Shown here: piece after piece, positions 1-6,705 of the stretch
Layout: every line of letters begins with the position of its first letter
Position numbering within the stretch: the first letter of the stretch is position 1
Origin: Bacteroidales bacterium
GTDB lineage: Bacteria; Bacteroidota; Bacteroidia; Bacteroidales; Muribaculaceae
Assembly (NCBI GenBank): GCA_019416425.1
Contig: DXXK01000102.1
Coordinates: 1 to 29,728, forward strand
Length of the DNA: 29,728 nt
Reading direction: 5' to 3'
The notes under the pieces: generated by a model
Told to the model about the DNA's origin: nothing
Database searches by the model: none
The model's input: the letters and a program-made list of their open reading frames with translations, nothing else
Made by a program: the position numbers and the translations under genes

Positions 1-19
1 CTGATCTCTGGATTTGTTG

Positions 20-27
20 TATCTTTG
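20..27 (+). promoter_or_regulatory. Candidate -7 promoter element (TATCTTTG)
   Basis: TATCTTTG is an exact match to the Bacteroidetes -7 consensus TAnnTTTG. A -33 element would lie at the very edge of the window or outside it. A start about 7 bases downstream falls at about 34, where the 5' arm of the hairpin-bounded small RNA begins. Confidence 0.5.
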
Positions 28-33
28 CACATA

Positions 34-115
34 AGAACGCCTGTATTAAGTTTATTTTTAGCACTTTAAAGTTAATGCTTTTCTTGCACATATGCAAGAG
101 AGGCGTTCTTTTTTT
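34..115 (+). ncRNA. Candidate small structured RNA ending in an intrinsic terminator
   Basis: A 10-bp perfect inverted repeat (AAGAACGCCT at 33-42, AGGCGTTCTT at 101-110) closes the segment and runs into seven T residues (109-115). Inside are a hairpin CTTGC/GCAAG (83-87/94-98, extendable to about 7 bp) and a weaker AGCA/TGCT stem (60-63/76-79), giving a three-way-junction shape. The TAnnTTTG element at 20-27 predicts a transcript starting almost exactly at the 5' arm. No open reading frame of note lies inside. This fits an sRNA of about 80 nt; an attenuator or leader of something upstream is the alternative. The family is not recognised. Mobile elements of this phylum do encode small regulatory RNAs (RteR of CTnDOT), but no homology to RteR is claimed. 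Confidence 0.45.
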
Positions 116-132
116 GTGGGTCTATGAATTAT

Positions 133-327
133 TCAGGCTAATTCGGGAGGACATCCTTTGACCCTCTCGAACTCCTCTTGAACCTTCTCCAGCTTGGTTT
201 GTCGCTTTCGCTCTTTATAAGCCAGCCCGGAGCAACGATGGCTGCAATAGTTGTTAGTCGTGGTTCTTGCCACAAACTCCTTACCGCACCATTGGCAGAC
301 ACGATTAACTAAAATGTTACTGCTCAT
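133..327 (-). CDS. Short zinc-ribbon protein of the mobile-element HTH type, possibly truncated
   Basis: The 64-residue product begins MSSNILVNRV and carries a C-x2-C (CQWC) and C-x3-C (CSHRC) pair about 16 residues apart, with the GKEF and YCSHRC context seen in N-terminal zinc ribbons of small DNA-binding proteins of Bacteroidetes conjugative and mobilizable elements. From memory, those proteins continue into a helix-turn-helix domain. Here the frame stops after a charged helix (KLEKVQEEFERVK), so this is either a stand-alone ribbon or the 5' remnant of a longer gene. It points away from the integrase. Nothing convincing lies upstream of it on the minus strand. Confidence 0.55.
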   Translation of the reverse strand: MSSNILVNRVCQWCGKEFVARTTTNNYCSHRCSGLAYKERKRQTKLEKVQEEFERVKGCPPELA

Positions 328-496
328 TTTTGCTGAGTTTTTACTGAGTTATTCAGCCAGTAATTCAGCCAAAAACGTGTAAGGGCGTCTATTGACGTGT
401 ACCCATGTGCAATCGTCCACTTTCTTAATCCCGCATCTGGTACCGGATGACCGGCGAAATACAACCGGGATACAAAAATGGGCGAAAAGGGGTCAG

Positions 497-555
497 AATC
501 CGTCAGTAAGGGCATTAAAAAAAGCGTGCTGTAAAACACGCTGTACTGACGGATT
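497..555. repeat. 12-bp inverted repeat enclosing a hairpin
   Basis: AATCCGTCAGTA (497-508) and TACTGACGGATT (544-555) are perfect inverted repeats. They enclose the smaller AGCGTG/CACGCT hairpin, so the whole segment can fold into a long cruciform-like structure. Confidence 0.5.
516..542 (-). terminator. Intrinsic terminator on the minus strand
   Basis: Read on the minus strand, AGCGTG, an 8-nt loop and CACGCT (523-528/537-542) are followed by a run of T residues (A residues 517-523 on the plus strand). It would stop a transcript arriving from higher coordinates, yet no minus-strand gene is visible there, which suggests lost sequence. Confidence 0.45.
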
Positions 556-656
556 GTGATTGATTGTGACGGATGCTGACAATTCCGTCATTTGCCGATG
601 CAATTATAGCATAGATTTGATAGTGAGGTAGTTGCGCTTTTAGAATACAAAACCAT

Positions 657-669
657 ATTTTGAGGGGTT
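657..669 (+). repeat. 13-bp direct repeat, copy 1
   Basis: ATTTTGAGGGGTT occurs here and again at 991-1003, 334 bp apart, both upstream of the integrase gene. A core attachment site or an internal duplication is possible. No further copy was found by eye at the far end of the module. Confidence 0.35.
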
Positions 670-790
670 CGCACCTCCAATTTTAACAGTTTCGGCTCTC
701 TCAAAGCGCCCATTCTTTACTTATTGCAAAAATAGCGATTTTCCGCGAATTACACAACCCGATCCCGTCTGCACGACATCGCAGCAAGAA

Positions 791-842
791 GATTTGGGGA
801 TTATTGACATACCACTTCGGACAGATTGGGGGATTATTGACA
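791..842 (+). repeat. Two 19-bp near-identical direct repeats, 33 bp apart
   Basis: 791-809 and 824-842 share 18 of 19 bases (GATTTGGGGATTATTGACA against GATTGGGGGATTATTGACA), and a CAGCAAGA sequence lies beside each unit. Tandem sites at this distance before a tyrosine integrase gene resemble arm-type integrase sites. That role is inferred. Confidence 0.4.
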
Positions 843-990
843 GCAAGAGGGCAGCATATATGAGATCACTTCTTAGGGTCTTGCGCGCGAAGATCTGGAA
901 TAAAAATCGGCAGATAAGCCAAAAGTGTCAGAAATTTGTTGTAAACTTGGGATACAAAATTAGGAATTTATCACCAATTTTCATAGTCTG

Positions 991-1003
991 ATTTTGAGGG
1001 GTT
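991..1003 (+). repeat. 13-bp direct repeat, copy 2
   Basis: Second copy of ATTTTGAGGGGTT, 155 bp before the integrase start; see copy 1 at 657-669. Confidence 0.35.
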
Positions 1004-1127
1004 TATGGTTTTTGAACCGCTGATGATATGCGGTTGTTTGCTGTTTTTTTCTCATTCAGTACACAATTTGTACGATTCAGTTGTTAATATGTGTTGAGGG
1101 CGATTTTCAACGATTACCAAACCGCGC

Positions 1128-1135
1128 TATCTTTG
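1128..1135 (+). promoter_or_regulatory. Integrase promoter -7 element (TATCTTTG)
   Basis: TATCTTTG matches the Bacteroidetes -7 consensus exactly. It predicts a start near 1142 and a leader of about 17 nt before the integrase ATG. The -33 region (TTTTC at about 1104) is a weak match. Confidence 0.55.
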
Positions 1136-1158
1136 CGCAAAACTCAGAATAGCAGCCT

Positions 1159-2406
1159 ATGGCAAAAGTTGAAAACAAGAACAAACAAAATCCAAAACTC
1201 GTCCAGACAGTCCTGAAAGACGGACGCGCCAGCCTCGCGCTGGAATACTATCTCGGACGCACTGAGACCCCCGTACTTGATGACGAGGGCAACCATGTCA
1301 TATACACCGAGGGGGCAATGGCGGGGGGACCAAAATACAAAATCAAACACAACCGCAAACGTGAAAATCTGAACCTGTATCTTATTCTGCATCCCCGGAC
1401 ACAGGCAGAGCGAACCCAGAACAAGAACACTCTCTCCCTCGCCGAGAAGATACGCTTTGAGCGTGAGCAGGAATTTCTCGAAGACCGCGAGGGATACCGC
1501 CTGAAGAAAGAGAAGGAAACTGACTTTCTCCGCTACTTCCGCAGACACCGCGACGATGAAGTCTATGCCACGCCGACGAGGGTCGCCCTCGGCACAGCCT
1601 ACCGGCGTTTCATAGACTTCCTTTCCGGCATTCAGAAATACCGCCGCTACACCGAGTTTCTCAGGATGGACCTCCTCACCCCGGAAATGGTGTCGGGATA
1701 TGCCGACCACCTGAAGAAAGTATCGGTCGGTTACGGGGCGTCGCACTGCCTCGGAATGTTCAAAAAGGTGATAGCCTGCGCCGTGGAGGAAGGACTGATG
1801 AAGAAAAACCCTGCCAAGGGGATTGTCATGCGCATGGACCGCCTCGCGCTGAGAAAGTCGATACTTACGCTTGACGAGGTGAAAACCCTCGCCATTACCC
1901 CTTACGAGGGCGGAGAGCCAGACATAAGGCGGGCGTTCCTGTTCAGCCTTTATACAGGCATCCGCTGGTGCGACGTGCGGAAACTGAAATACTCCAATGT
2001 GGATTTCGCCACCGGGGTGTTGAAATTCGAGCAGAGCAAGATTGCAGGACGCAGCAAGAACAGCGGCGTTGTGACCCCGCTGAGTCCGATGATACTTAAA
2101 CTCATCGGTCCACCCCCGACCGGGGAAGCCCTGTCGCAGACCATATTCACCCTTCCGAGTTCGTGGTCCTGCAACTACCATATCGGGAAATGGGTCGCAA
2201 AGGCCGGCATCCCCAAGCATATCACATGGCACTGTGCCCGGCACAGTTTCGCGGTGAACGTGCTTAACAACGGTGCCAATATAAAGACGGTGCAGGCACT
2301 TATGGGACACGCCAGCATAGAGATGACGGAGAAATACCTCCATGTCGTTGACGAGCTGAAACACAAGGCCATTAACAGCCTCCCTGAGCTTGATATGGCA
2401 CAGTGA
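1159..2406 (+). CDS. Tyrosine recombinase/integrase
   Basis: This 415-residue site-specific recombinase of the phage integrase family should cut and rejoin the element's attachment sites through a 3'-phosphotyrosine intermediate. An N-terminal arm-binding region (about 1-130) is followed by a SAM-like core-binding domain (about 135-225) and the catalytic domain. The full active-site set is visible: R269 (TGIRWCDV), K294 as the probable catalytic lysine, H358-x-x-R361 (HCARH), H384 (MGHAS) and the nucleophile Y393 (EKYLH). Length and motif wording match integrases of Bacteroidetes conjugative and mobilizable transposons. The ATG lies about 17 nt after a predicted transcription start, and a strong terminator follows, so the gene is probably a single transcription unit. 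It appears intact. Confidence 0.95.
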   Translation: MAKVENKNKQNPKLVQTVLKDGRASLALEYYLGRTETPVLDDEGNHVIYTEGAMAGGPKYKIKHNRKRENLNLYLILHPRTQAERTQNKNTLSLAEKIRFEREQEFLEDREGYRLKKEKETDFLRYFRRHRDDEVYATPTRVALGTAYRRFIDFLSGIQKYRRYTEFLRMDLLTPEMVSGYADHLKKVSVGYGASHCLGMFKKVIACAVEEGLMKKNPAKGIVMRMDRLALRKSILTLDEVKTLAITPYEGGEPDIRRAFLFSLYTGIRWCDVRKLKYSNVDFATGVLKFEQSKIAGRSKNSGVVTPLSPMILKLIGPPPTGEALSQTIFTLPSSWSCNYHIGKWVAKAGIPKHITWHCARHSFAVNVLNNGANIKTVQALMGHASIEMTEKYLHVVDELKHKAINSLPELDMAQ

Positions 2407-2422
2407 TTGATTCGACAGCAGT

Positions 2423-2453
2423 AAAGCCGACACAGCCGTGTGTCGGCTTTTTT
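2423..2453 (+). terminator. Intrinsic terminator of the integrase gene
   Basis: A perfect 10-bp stem (AGCCGACACA at 2425-2434, TGTGTCGGCT at 2439-2448) with a GCCG loop is followed by six T residues (2448-2453). It starts 19 bp after the integrase stop codon. Confidence 0.9.
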
Positions 2454-2807
2454 CGTGCCCTTATTGAAGCGTTGAGTCCGTTTTGGATGTTCGAGGGCAA
2501 GATACCGTAAAAATATCCATTTTTGTTGTTTTCAGACATCAATACATTATATATTGAATGTATTATATCCAGATTTTGGAAACATCCTGACACATTAGTG
2601 ACATTGTTATGACAATACTCTGACAATCCGCTATTTGTAAAAATCAAAAGCCCTGCCAACATTGTTATACCTCCGACTGCCGCAAAGCCTCCGCGGGTCG
2701 CGGATTTAATATTAACGCAGAAAAAAATGAACATTTAGCCGTGTTACGGCGATTTTACATATTGCATGGGTATGTAAACCCTATACTTTGCGGTCTTATT
2801 TTATTAG
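2454..2807. other. Intergenic regulatory region before the HTH genes
   Basis: No gene is supported here. It contains an AT-rich inverted repeat (AATACATT/AATGTATT, 2541-2564), the TGACA array (2588-2625), a TCCGCG/CGCGGA hairpin (2690-2704), a GGGT/ACCC repeat (2767-2780) and an imperfect -7-like element (TATACTTTG, 2782-2790) 17 bp before the next gene. Confidence 0.5.
2588..2625 (+). repeat. Four TGACA repeats at exact 11-bp spacing
   Basis: TGACA occurs at 2588, 2599, 2610 and 2621, always 11 bp apart with unrelated spacers, so every copy faces the same side of the helix. The array lies about 180 bp before the small HTH gene. A matching array in the opposite orientation lies just after that gene. 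This is the classical look of a multimeric DNA-binding site. Confidence 0.65.
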
Positions 2808-3146
2808 ATGGATAACAACATAGTCATTATCCCCTTTGAGAATTTGAGGGAGTTAATCAACAACGCGGTCAGCGAGAGCCTTGATAAAATACTCGCAGCA
2901 TCACAACCCAAGAGGGAACAGGAATCGGTGGACATAGACGGTGCGTTGGAGTTTCTAAATTCCAACGGCTACCGCATTGCCAAGGGCCAGCTATATAAGG
3001 AAACGTCTGCCGGCAACATCCCATTCCACAAATTCGGGCACCGTCTCCACTTCCGCATATCCGAACTGAGGAAGTGGGCGGAGTTTCGCCTGACCGCCGG
3101 GAACGCGGTCGGATACCTTGACTATGCGCAGGATAATAAACGATAA
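2808..3146 (+). CDS. Small helix-turn-helix (excisionase-like) DNA-binding protein
   Basis: The 112-residue protein has an N-terminal helix (about 8-30, ENLRELINNAVSESLDKIL) followed by a winged-HTH excisionase-type domain (about 45-95) with the ALEFLNSNGYRIAKGQLYKE and FGHRLHFRISELRKWAE patterns of the HTH_17 group. Such proteins bend DNA at attachment sites or control excision genes. It stands alone, flanked on both sides by TGACA arrays in opposite orientations, which makes it a candidate binder of those arrays and possibly autoregulated. ATG is chosen because it is the first in frame and follows a -7-like element by 17 bp. Its exact role cannot be read from sequence. Confidence 0.75.
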   Translation: MDNNIVIIPFENLRELINNAVSESLDKILAASQPKREQESVDIDGALEFLNSNGYRIAKGQLYKETSAGNIPFHKFGHRLHFRISELRKWAEFRLTAGNAVGYLDYAQDNKR

Positions 3147-3151
3147 ATAAG

Positions 3152-3214
3152 GTCACATTACAGTCATCATGTAAAAAGTCAGAAAGCTGTCATAACTCTG
3201 TCAGTAGCCTGTCA
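3152..3214 (-). repeat. Second TGACA (TGTCA) array, inverted relative to the first
   Basis: On the plus strand GTCA occurs at 3152, 3163, 3178, 3189, 3200 and 3211. Spacing is 11 bp except for one 15-bp step (3163 to 3178). The last three copies are full TGTCA (3188, 3199, 3210), the reverse complement of TGACA. The array begins 5 bp after the stop codon of the HTH gene and lies upstream of the following operon. Confidence 0.65.
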
Positions 3215-3329
3215 GGGAAAACATCACAGTGTCGATGTTTTAATTCTGAAAATCGCCCAAAAACAAAAACGAAACAATGAAGATACGACAAACAAGACCC
3301 CCTCCCCGGTGACAGGGGCACCCGAAAAA

Positions 3330-3346
3330 GGAATAGGCCCTATTCC
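3330..3346. repeat. Short palindrome upstream of the HTH operon
   Basis: GGAATAGG and CCTATTCC are perfect 8-bp arms around a single C, about 50 bp before the first possible start of the next gene. A CCCC/GGGG hairpin lies just upstream, at about 3304-3318. A repressor operator or leader hairpin is possible. Confidence 0.4.
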
Positions 3347-3426
3347 CACGGAAATAAGAGAAAACCGAAACATAAAAACAGGAGCGTAAATCCATGATTG
3401 GGCTCCGTAACATTTATTCACTAACA

Positions 3427-3834
3427 ATGAGCGCAACAGCCATAGATTATTGCAGCGAAATAAGTGCTATGCGAGTCCGCATGGATGAGATGCACGGCAT
3501 AATGCAAAGGGTGCTGGAGTTTGTGGACGGTCCAGACTCAGCACCGAGAAAAACAAAAGGGAGACCGCAGTATGAGGACTACTATCTTGATGACGTGGAG
3601 AGGAACTACCTTGTCACCTGCAAGGAACTCCAGCTGATCTGGATGGTATGCGAGAGGACAGCCTACCGCTACATCAAAAAATACAGCCTTACCGATGTAG
3701 GGGACGGAGGCACGGGCCAGTTCAGGCTCGGAGACGTCACCGACGCGATATCCACATACGGGATTGACTTCAGCCGCAAGACAATAATGGCGATACTCGA
3801 AAAACGCCGCATAAAAACGCCGCCACGCCCATGA
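3427..3834 (+). CDS. Helix-turn-helix protein of the mobile-element excision type
   Basis: With the ATG at 3427 (MSATAIDYC...) the product is 135 residues. An alternative ATG at 3394 adds 11 residues, and that start follows an AGGAG-like stretch. A short coiled helix (about 10-35) and a charged linker precede an HTH segment (about 65-90, CKELQLIWMVCERTAYRYIKK) with a wing (GQFRLGDVTDAI). The layout resembles the small DNA-binding proteins encoded before the topoisomerase-like gene in CTnDOT-type elements (xis2c/xis2d position). Its stop overlaps the next start (ATGA), so the two are probably translated together. A role in excision or control is inferred from position. Confidence 0.7.
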   Translation: MSATAIDYCSEISAMRVRMDEMHGIMQRVLEFVDGPDSAPRKTKGRPQYEDYYLDDVERNYLVTCKELQLIWMVCERTAYRYIKKYSLTDVGDGGTGQFRLGDVTDAISTYGIDFSRKTIMAILEKRRIKTPPRP

Positions 3835-4151
3835 CAACCGACACCACAGCCCTTATGGGCCTTCTCAGGACAGTGCTTGAGAGGCTCGACAGCATAGACA
3901 GCCGTCTAAACGGCACTGAATACCAGATGCCACGGCTGCTGACCCCCAAGGAGGTGGAACGGAAGTTCGGGATAAGCGAGCGGCAGCAGTACAATCTCAG
4001 GAAAGACGGCACACTCCCATATATCCGCAAGACACCCGGCGGTCCCATACATTACCTGACCCCCGACGTGCTCGGATACATACTGGGTGACGACACCCGC
4101 GGCTGCGTCGCGGCCGGAAAACGGCAAGAGACCGTCCACATAGCAACATAG
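3831..4151 (+). CDS. Excisionase-like helix-turn-helix protein
   Basis: The 106-residue protein has an N-terminal amphipathic helix (about 6-27) and a clear HTH_17/excisionase domain (about 36-85): LLTPKEVERKFGIS is the recognition-helix region, followed by RKDGTLPYIR and a GGPIHYLTPDVLGYI wing. It overlaps the preceding HTH gene by ATGA and is followed after 5 bp by the DUF3945 gene, so it belongs to the same operon. By family it should bind DNA and probably assists recombination directionality or operon control. It could act as a heteromeric partner of the preceding HTH protein. Confidence 0.8.
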   Translation: MTTDTTALMGLLRTVLERLDSIDSRLNGTEYQMPRLLTPKEVERKFGISERQQYNLRKDGTLPYIRKTPGGPIHYLTPDVLGYILGDDTRGCVAAGKRQETVHIAT

Positions 4152-4156
4152 ACAAA

Positions 4157-5554
4157 ATGGCACAAGACCAGACACCCGACAAAGAACAGGTGCTCATAGC
4201 CCGCAACAACGAGACAGGCCAGACCGGAGCGGTCGCTGGGCTTAACGAGGACGGCACACCTATAATGAAGGATGTGAAGACCGCCTCACTCGGAGACCTT
4301 GTGAAATTCAACATACGCCAGAACCCGGTAGAGGCCTTCCTGTCCAACTTCATGCGGCAGTGCAAGAACCCCTCGCTGTTCGGATTTTTCAAGGCCGACG
4401 CAGAAACATTCGACAAGGTGGGTCCCGTCATGGCCGAGATGCTCAAAGACCCCGAAGCCAACAAAGACCTCCTCGCCCCGGCAAAGGTCGAACTACCCTC
4501 ACAGGAGGAGAGCAAAAAGGAGAGCCACTACAAGGCCATTGACCCCGACAAGGTGGACTGGGAGGAACTCGGCACCCGCTGGGGCATCGACCGAAAATCG
4601 CTTGACGAGTCAGGAGACCTTCGCGAGATGCTCTACAACCGCAAATCGGGCCTCGTCACAGTCACCCCGACGCTGTTCGGAGAGAAATACACGCTGGCGG
4701 CGCGACTGTCATTCAGGACCGACCCCGACGGCAGCGTCAAGGTGGTGCCCCATTTCATATGCAGACAGCCACGGCTCGACGAGGAATTCAAGGGCATCAC
4801 CTTCACCGACGAGGACAAGGCCAACCTCCGCAACACTGGCAATCTCGGACGTGTGGCAGAGCTGACGGACAGTGCCACCGGGGAGAAAGTCCCCTCCTAT
4901 GTCAGCATCGACCGCTATACCAACGAGATTGTATCGGTGCCTGTCAAGGACGTTTATGTCCGCGACACCATAGGCCAGACCAAGCTCACGATGCAGGAGG
5001 TCGAGGAACTGAAAAGCGGGAAGGCCCTCCCACCCAAACGCATCTCCGGCAAGAACGGCAAGGAATACACCGTGACCCTCCAGATCAGCGCAGACCGCCG
5101 GGACGTGGAATTTGTCCCCAAGGGAGCTAAAAAGCAGAAACAGTCGCAGACTCAGGACGGCACACCCAAGGTCAAGACAAACACATGGCTGACCAAGGAC
5201 GGCACCCTCAAGCACCTGTCGCAGTGGGACCACATACCGCTGACCGAACAGCAGCAGAAGGACTATGAGTCCGGAGGTGTCGCGGTGCTGACTAACCGCG
5301 TCGACAAGAAGGGGAATCCCTGCACACTGTACCTATGGTACAACCCGGAGAAGCAACGGGCCGAGGCCGTGCCCGATGACCCGCGACAGGGCAAGACAAT
5401 CGCGCCCTCCAACGAGAGCCGCGTCCAGACTGCGGTCAACAACGAGGGCAAGACCAACGAGGCCACCAAGGGCGTAAAGGAGCCTCTTGATAAGGGGCAG
5501 ACGGCCCCCAAGGACAGCAAGCAGAAAAAGCAGTCCAAAGGCCGCAAGGTGTAA
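4157..5554 (+). CDS. DUF4099/DUF3945 domain protein of Bacteroidetes mobile elements
   Basis: This 465-residue protein combines a DUF4099-like segment (about 131-235, beginning DWEELGTRWGIDRKSL and including the PRLDEEFKGITFT stretch) with two DUF3945-like units (about 250-320 and 340-412), each with the G-x-LT / GK-Y pattern. The N-terminus (about 20-100) has the DLVKFNIRQNPVEAFLSNFM pattern common to these proteins. The C-terminal 50 residues are rich in Lys, Gln and Thr and look disordered. The biochemical function of the family is unknown; it repeatedly accompanies topoisomerase and DNA-processing genes in conjugative elements. The gene sits between the HTH genes and the topoisomerase-like gene and reads like orf3 in the CTnDOT excision operon by position only. 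Confidence 0.8.
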   Translation: MAQDQTPDKEQVLIARNNETGQTGAVAGLNEDGTPIMKDVKTASLGDLVKFNIRQNPVEAFLSNFMRQCKNPSLFGFFKADAETFDKVGPVMAEMLKDPEANKDLLAPAKVELPSQEESKKESHYKAIDPDKVDWEELGTRWGIDRKSLDESGDLREMLYNRKSGLVTVTPTLFGEKYTLAARLSFRTDPDGSVKVVPHFICRQPRLDEEFKGITFTDEDKANLRNTGNLGRVAELTDSATGEKVPSYVSIDRYTNEIVSVPVKDVYVRDTIGQTKLTMQEVEELKSGKALPPKRISGKNGKEYTVTLQISADRRDVEFVPKGAKKQKQSQTQDGTPKVKTNTWLTKDGTLKHLSQWDHIPLTEQQQKDYESGGVAVLTNRVDKKGNPCTLYLWYNPEKQRAEAVPDDPRQGKTIAPSNESRVQTAVNNEGKTNEATKGVKEPLDKGQTAPKDSKQKKQSKGRKV

Positions 5555-5588
5555 TAGATAAATTCAGAATTAAAACAAAGACACATAA

Positions 5589-6536
5589 ATGACAAAAATA
5601 TTCATACTGACAGAGAGCCGCACGGTGGCGAAGACAATCGCCCAGTCGCTCGGCGTGAACATCCAGCGCAAGGGGTATTACTCGAAAGGCGACATCTCGG
5701 TGTCATGGACCGGGGGCAACATCGTCACCGCGAAACCCAAGTCACGATTCGAGTTCAGCGTGTCATCCGACATGACCGCCGACGAGACCTTCGCCGCCAA
5801 CTACCGTTTCGGCCCGCGCGAGAAACGCGGTGACAAGTCTTCGCGCGCTGCCCGCGACGCAGCCCAGCTTTCGGTAATCAAACGGCTGTGGCAGGAGTCC
5901 GACATAGTTTTCAACGCCATGAAACCCTCGGCTTTCGGCGAGGTCATGTTCGAGAGCATGAAAAACCATATCGGATGCAGCACCACGACTTCGAGGCTGT
6001 GGCTGCGTCGTATCACACGCGCGGACATCGAGGCTGCAATCTCTGATGCCGGACACCTCCCTGCGGGATACGACCAGTTTCATGACAACGCAATCGCGGA
6101 GTTCACAATCGGGGTCAAGCCGGAAGACGCCGGGGTAGCCGCCGATGCCCCGTCCGACGCCCCTTGGGGTCTTCCCGAATTGCAGAACGCGGCGGAGAGC
6201 CGGTTCGGAATATCCCCGTCGGCCACCGTCGCAGCCGCCATGTCGCTTTACAACAAGGGCCTCATATCGTATCCCTCCGCCTCAAACATCCTTCCACCGT
6301 CGGCAGCCGCCGACATTTCGGAGGCTCTCGCGATGCTCCGCCATAACCCGTCGGTGGGTAAATATGCGGAGAACACCGAAGTAACCGGCAACGAGGGTAT
6401 CTGGAGAGCCGGGGCCGACGGTATCGCGCACTACGCGATCACCGTAACCGGACTTCTTCCAGTCGACCTGACCGCAGACGAGAGCAAGGTCTACAAGCTG
6501 GTTGCAGTCCACCTGACGGAGCTGTTCGCCAAATAG
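5589..6536 (+). CDS. Short topoisomerase IA homologue, probably catalytically inactive
   Basis: The 315-residue product begins like the Toprim domain of bacterial topoisomerase III (IFILTES-RTVAKTIAQSLG, with Glu9 kept; GYYSKGDISVSW; GGNIVTAKP). Where the family has NAxDAGREGE, this protein has NAMKPSAFGE (109-118): the metal-binding Asp and the Arg-Glu pair are replaced. Where the family has YPRTDSRYLP with the DNA-cleaving tyrosine, it has YPSASNILP (228-236), so that Tyr is Leu in an ungapped alignment. At 315 residues it is about half the usual length. The frame is open and codon use resembles its neighbours, so it looks like a maintained non-enzymatic paralogue, perhaps a DNA-binding or excision factor in the place of Exc of CTnDOT. 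A decaying pseudogene is the alternative. Confidence 0.75.
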   Translation: MTKIFILTESRTVAKTIAQSLGVNIQRKGYYSKGDISVSWTGGNIVTAKPKSRFEFSVSSDMTADETFAANYRFGPREKRGDKSSRAARDAAQLSVIKRLWQESDIVFNAMKPSAFGEVMFESMKNHIGCSTTTSRLWLRRITRADIEAAISDAGHLPAGYDQFHDNAIAEFTIGVKPEDAGVAADAPSDAPWGLPELQNAAESRFGISPSATVAAAMSLYNKGLISYPSASNILPPSAAADISEALAMLRHNPSVGKYAENTEVTGNEGIWRAGADGIAHYAITVTGLLPVDLTADESKVYKLVAVHLTELFAK

Positions 6537-6577
6537 ACGGGCATCCGGCCTTATGTCAGGGGCTGCGGAATAAAACA

Positions 6578-6609
6578 AGTGGCAGACGGGGATTTATCCG
6601 TCTGCCACT
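6578..6609 (+). other. Strong intergenic hairpin within the operon
   Basis: A perfect 12-bp stem (AGTGGCAGACGG at 6578-6589, CCGTCTGCCACT at 6598-6609) with an 8-nt loop sits 41 bp after the topoisomerase-like gene. No T-run follows. An mRNA-processing or stabilising structure, or a Rho-dependent stop, is more likely than an intrinsic terminator. A smaller CCCGG/CCGGG hairpin follows at about 6614-6631. Confidence 0.5.
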
Positions 6610-6705
6610 ATTACCCGGCAAGACAGTCCGGGCCGACGGGAAAATAGATACGGGGCAAAACGACACCCGGTATTCCGTCGGGACAATGAAAAACCATGAC
6701 GCGAG

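Larger units (their letters stand above)
492..590. repeat. Cluster of TGACGGA motifs in both orientations
   Basis: TGACGGA occurs four times: 499-505 (minus), 547-553 (plus), 567-573 (plus) and 584-590 (minus). Three of these fit the longer pattern TGACGGATNNTGA (493-505 minus, 547-559 plus, 567-579 plus). The GTCA/TGAC cores at 492, 502, 547, 567, 577 and 587 are mostly spaced by 10 or 20 bp, placing them on one face of the helix. A binding array for an integrase, excisionase or regulator is an inference. Confidence 0.45.
328..1158. other. Gene-poor, repeat-rich region upstream of the integrase
   Basis: About 830 bp without a convincing gene. It holds a minus-strand terminator inside a 12-bp inverted repeat, a cluster of GTCA/TGAC motifs, a pair of 19-bp near-identical direct repeats, a 13-bp direct repeat pair and the integrase promoter. 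Short open frames here (for example 324-539 minus and 794-991 plus) run through the repeats and look spurious. The position next to a tyrosine integrase suggests an attachment and regulatory region. Confidence 0.5.

Noticed and set aside
324..539. 71-codon minus-strand open frame whose stop overlaps the zinc-ribbon gene start
   Set aside because: It begins inside the terminator hairpin, runs through repeats and has no recognisable domain. The ATGA overlap alone does not make it convincing.
657..680. Possible tRNA T-arm (GGTTCGCACCTCC)
   Set aside because: No matching acceptor, D-arm or anticodon arm was found within a tRNA length on either strand.
794..991. 65-codon plus-strand open frame before the integrase
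   Set aside because: It lies across the 19-bp direct repeats, which explain its repeated peptide (GIIDIPLRTDWGIIDS). Composition is non-coding.
1144..2433. 429-codon minus-strand open frame antisense to the integrase
   Set aside because: It is a shadow of the G+C-rich integrase gene, whose catalytic residues are unmistakable on the plus strand.
3277..3309. Ten-codon open frame before the HTH operon
   Set aside because: It is too short to support, with no attenuator-like codon run or paired terminator.
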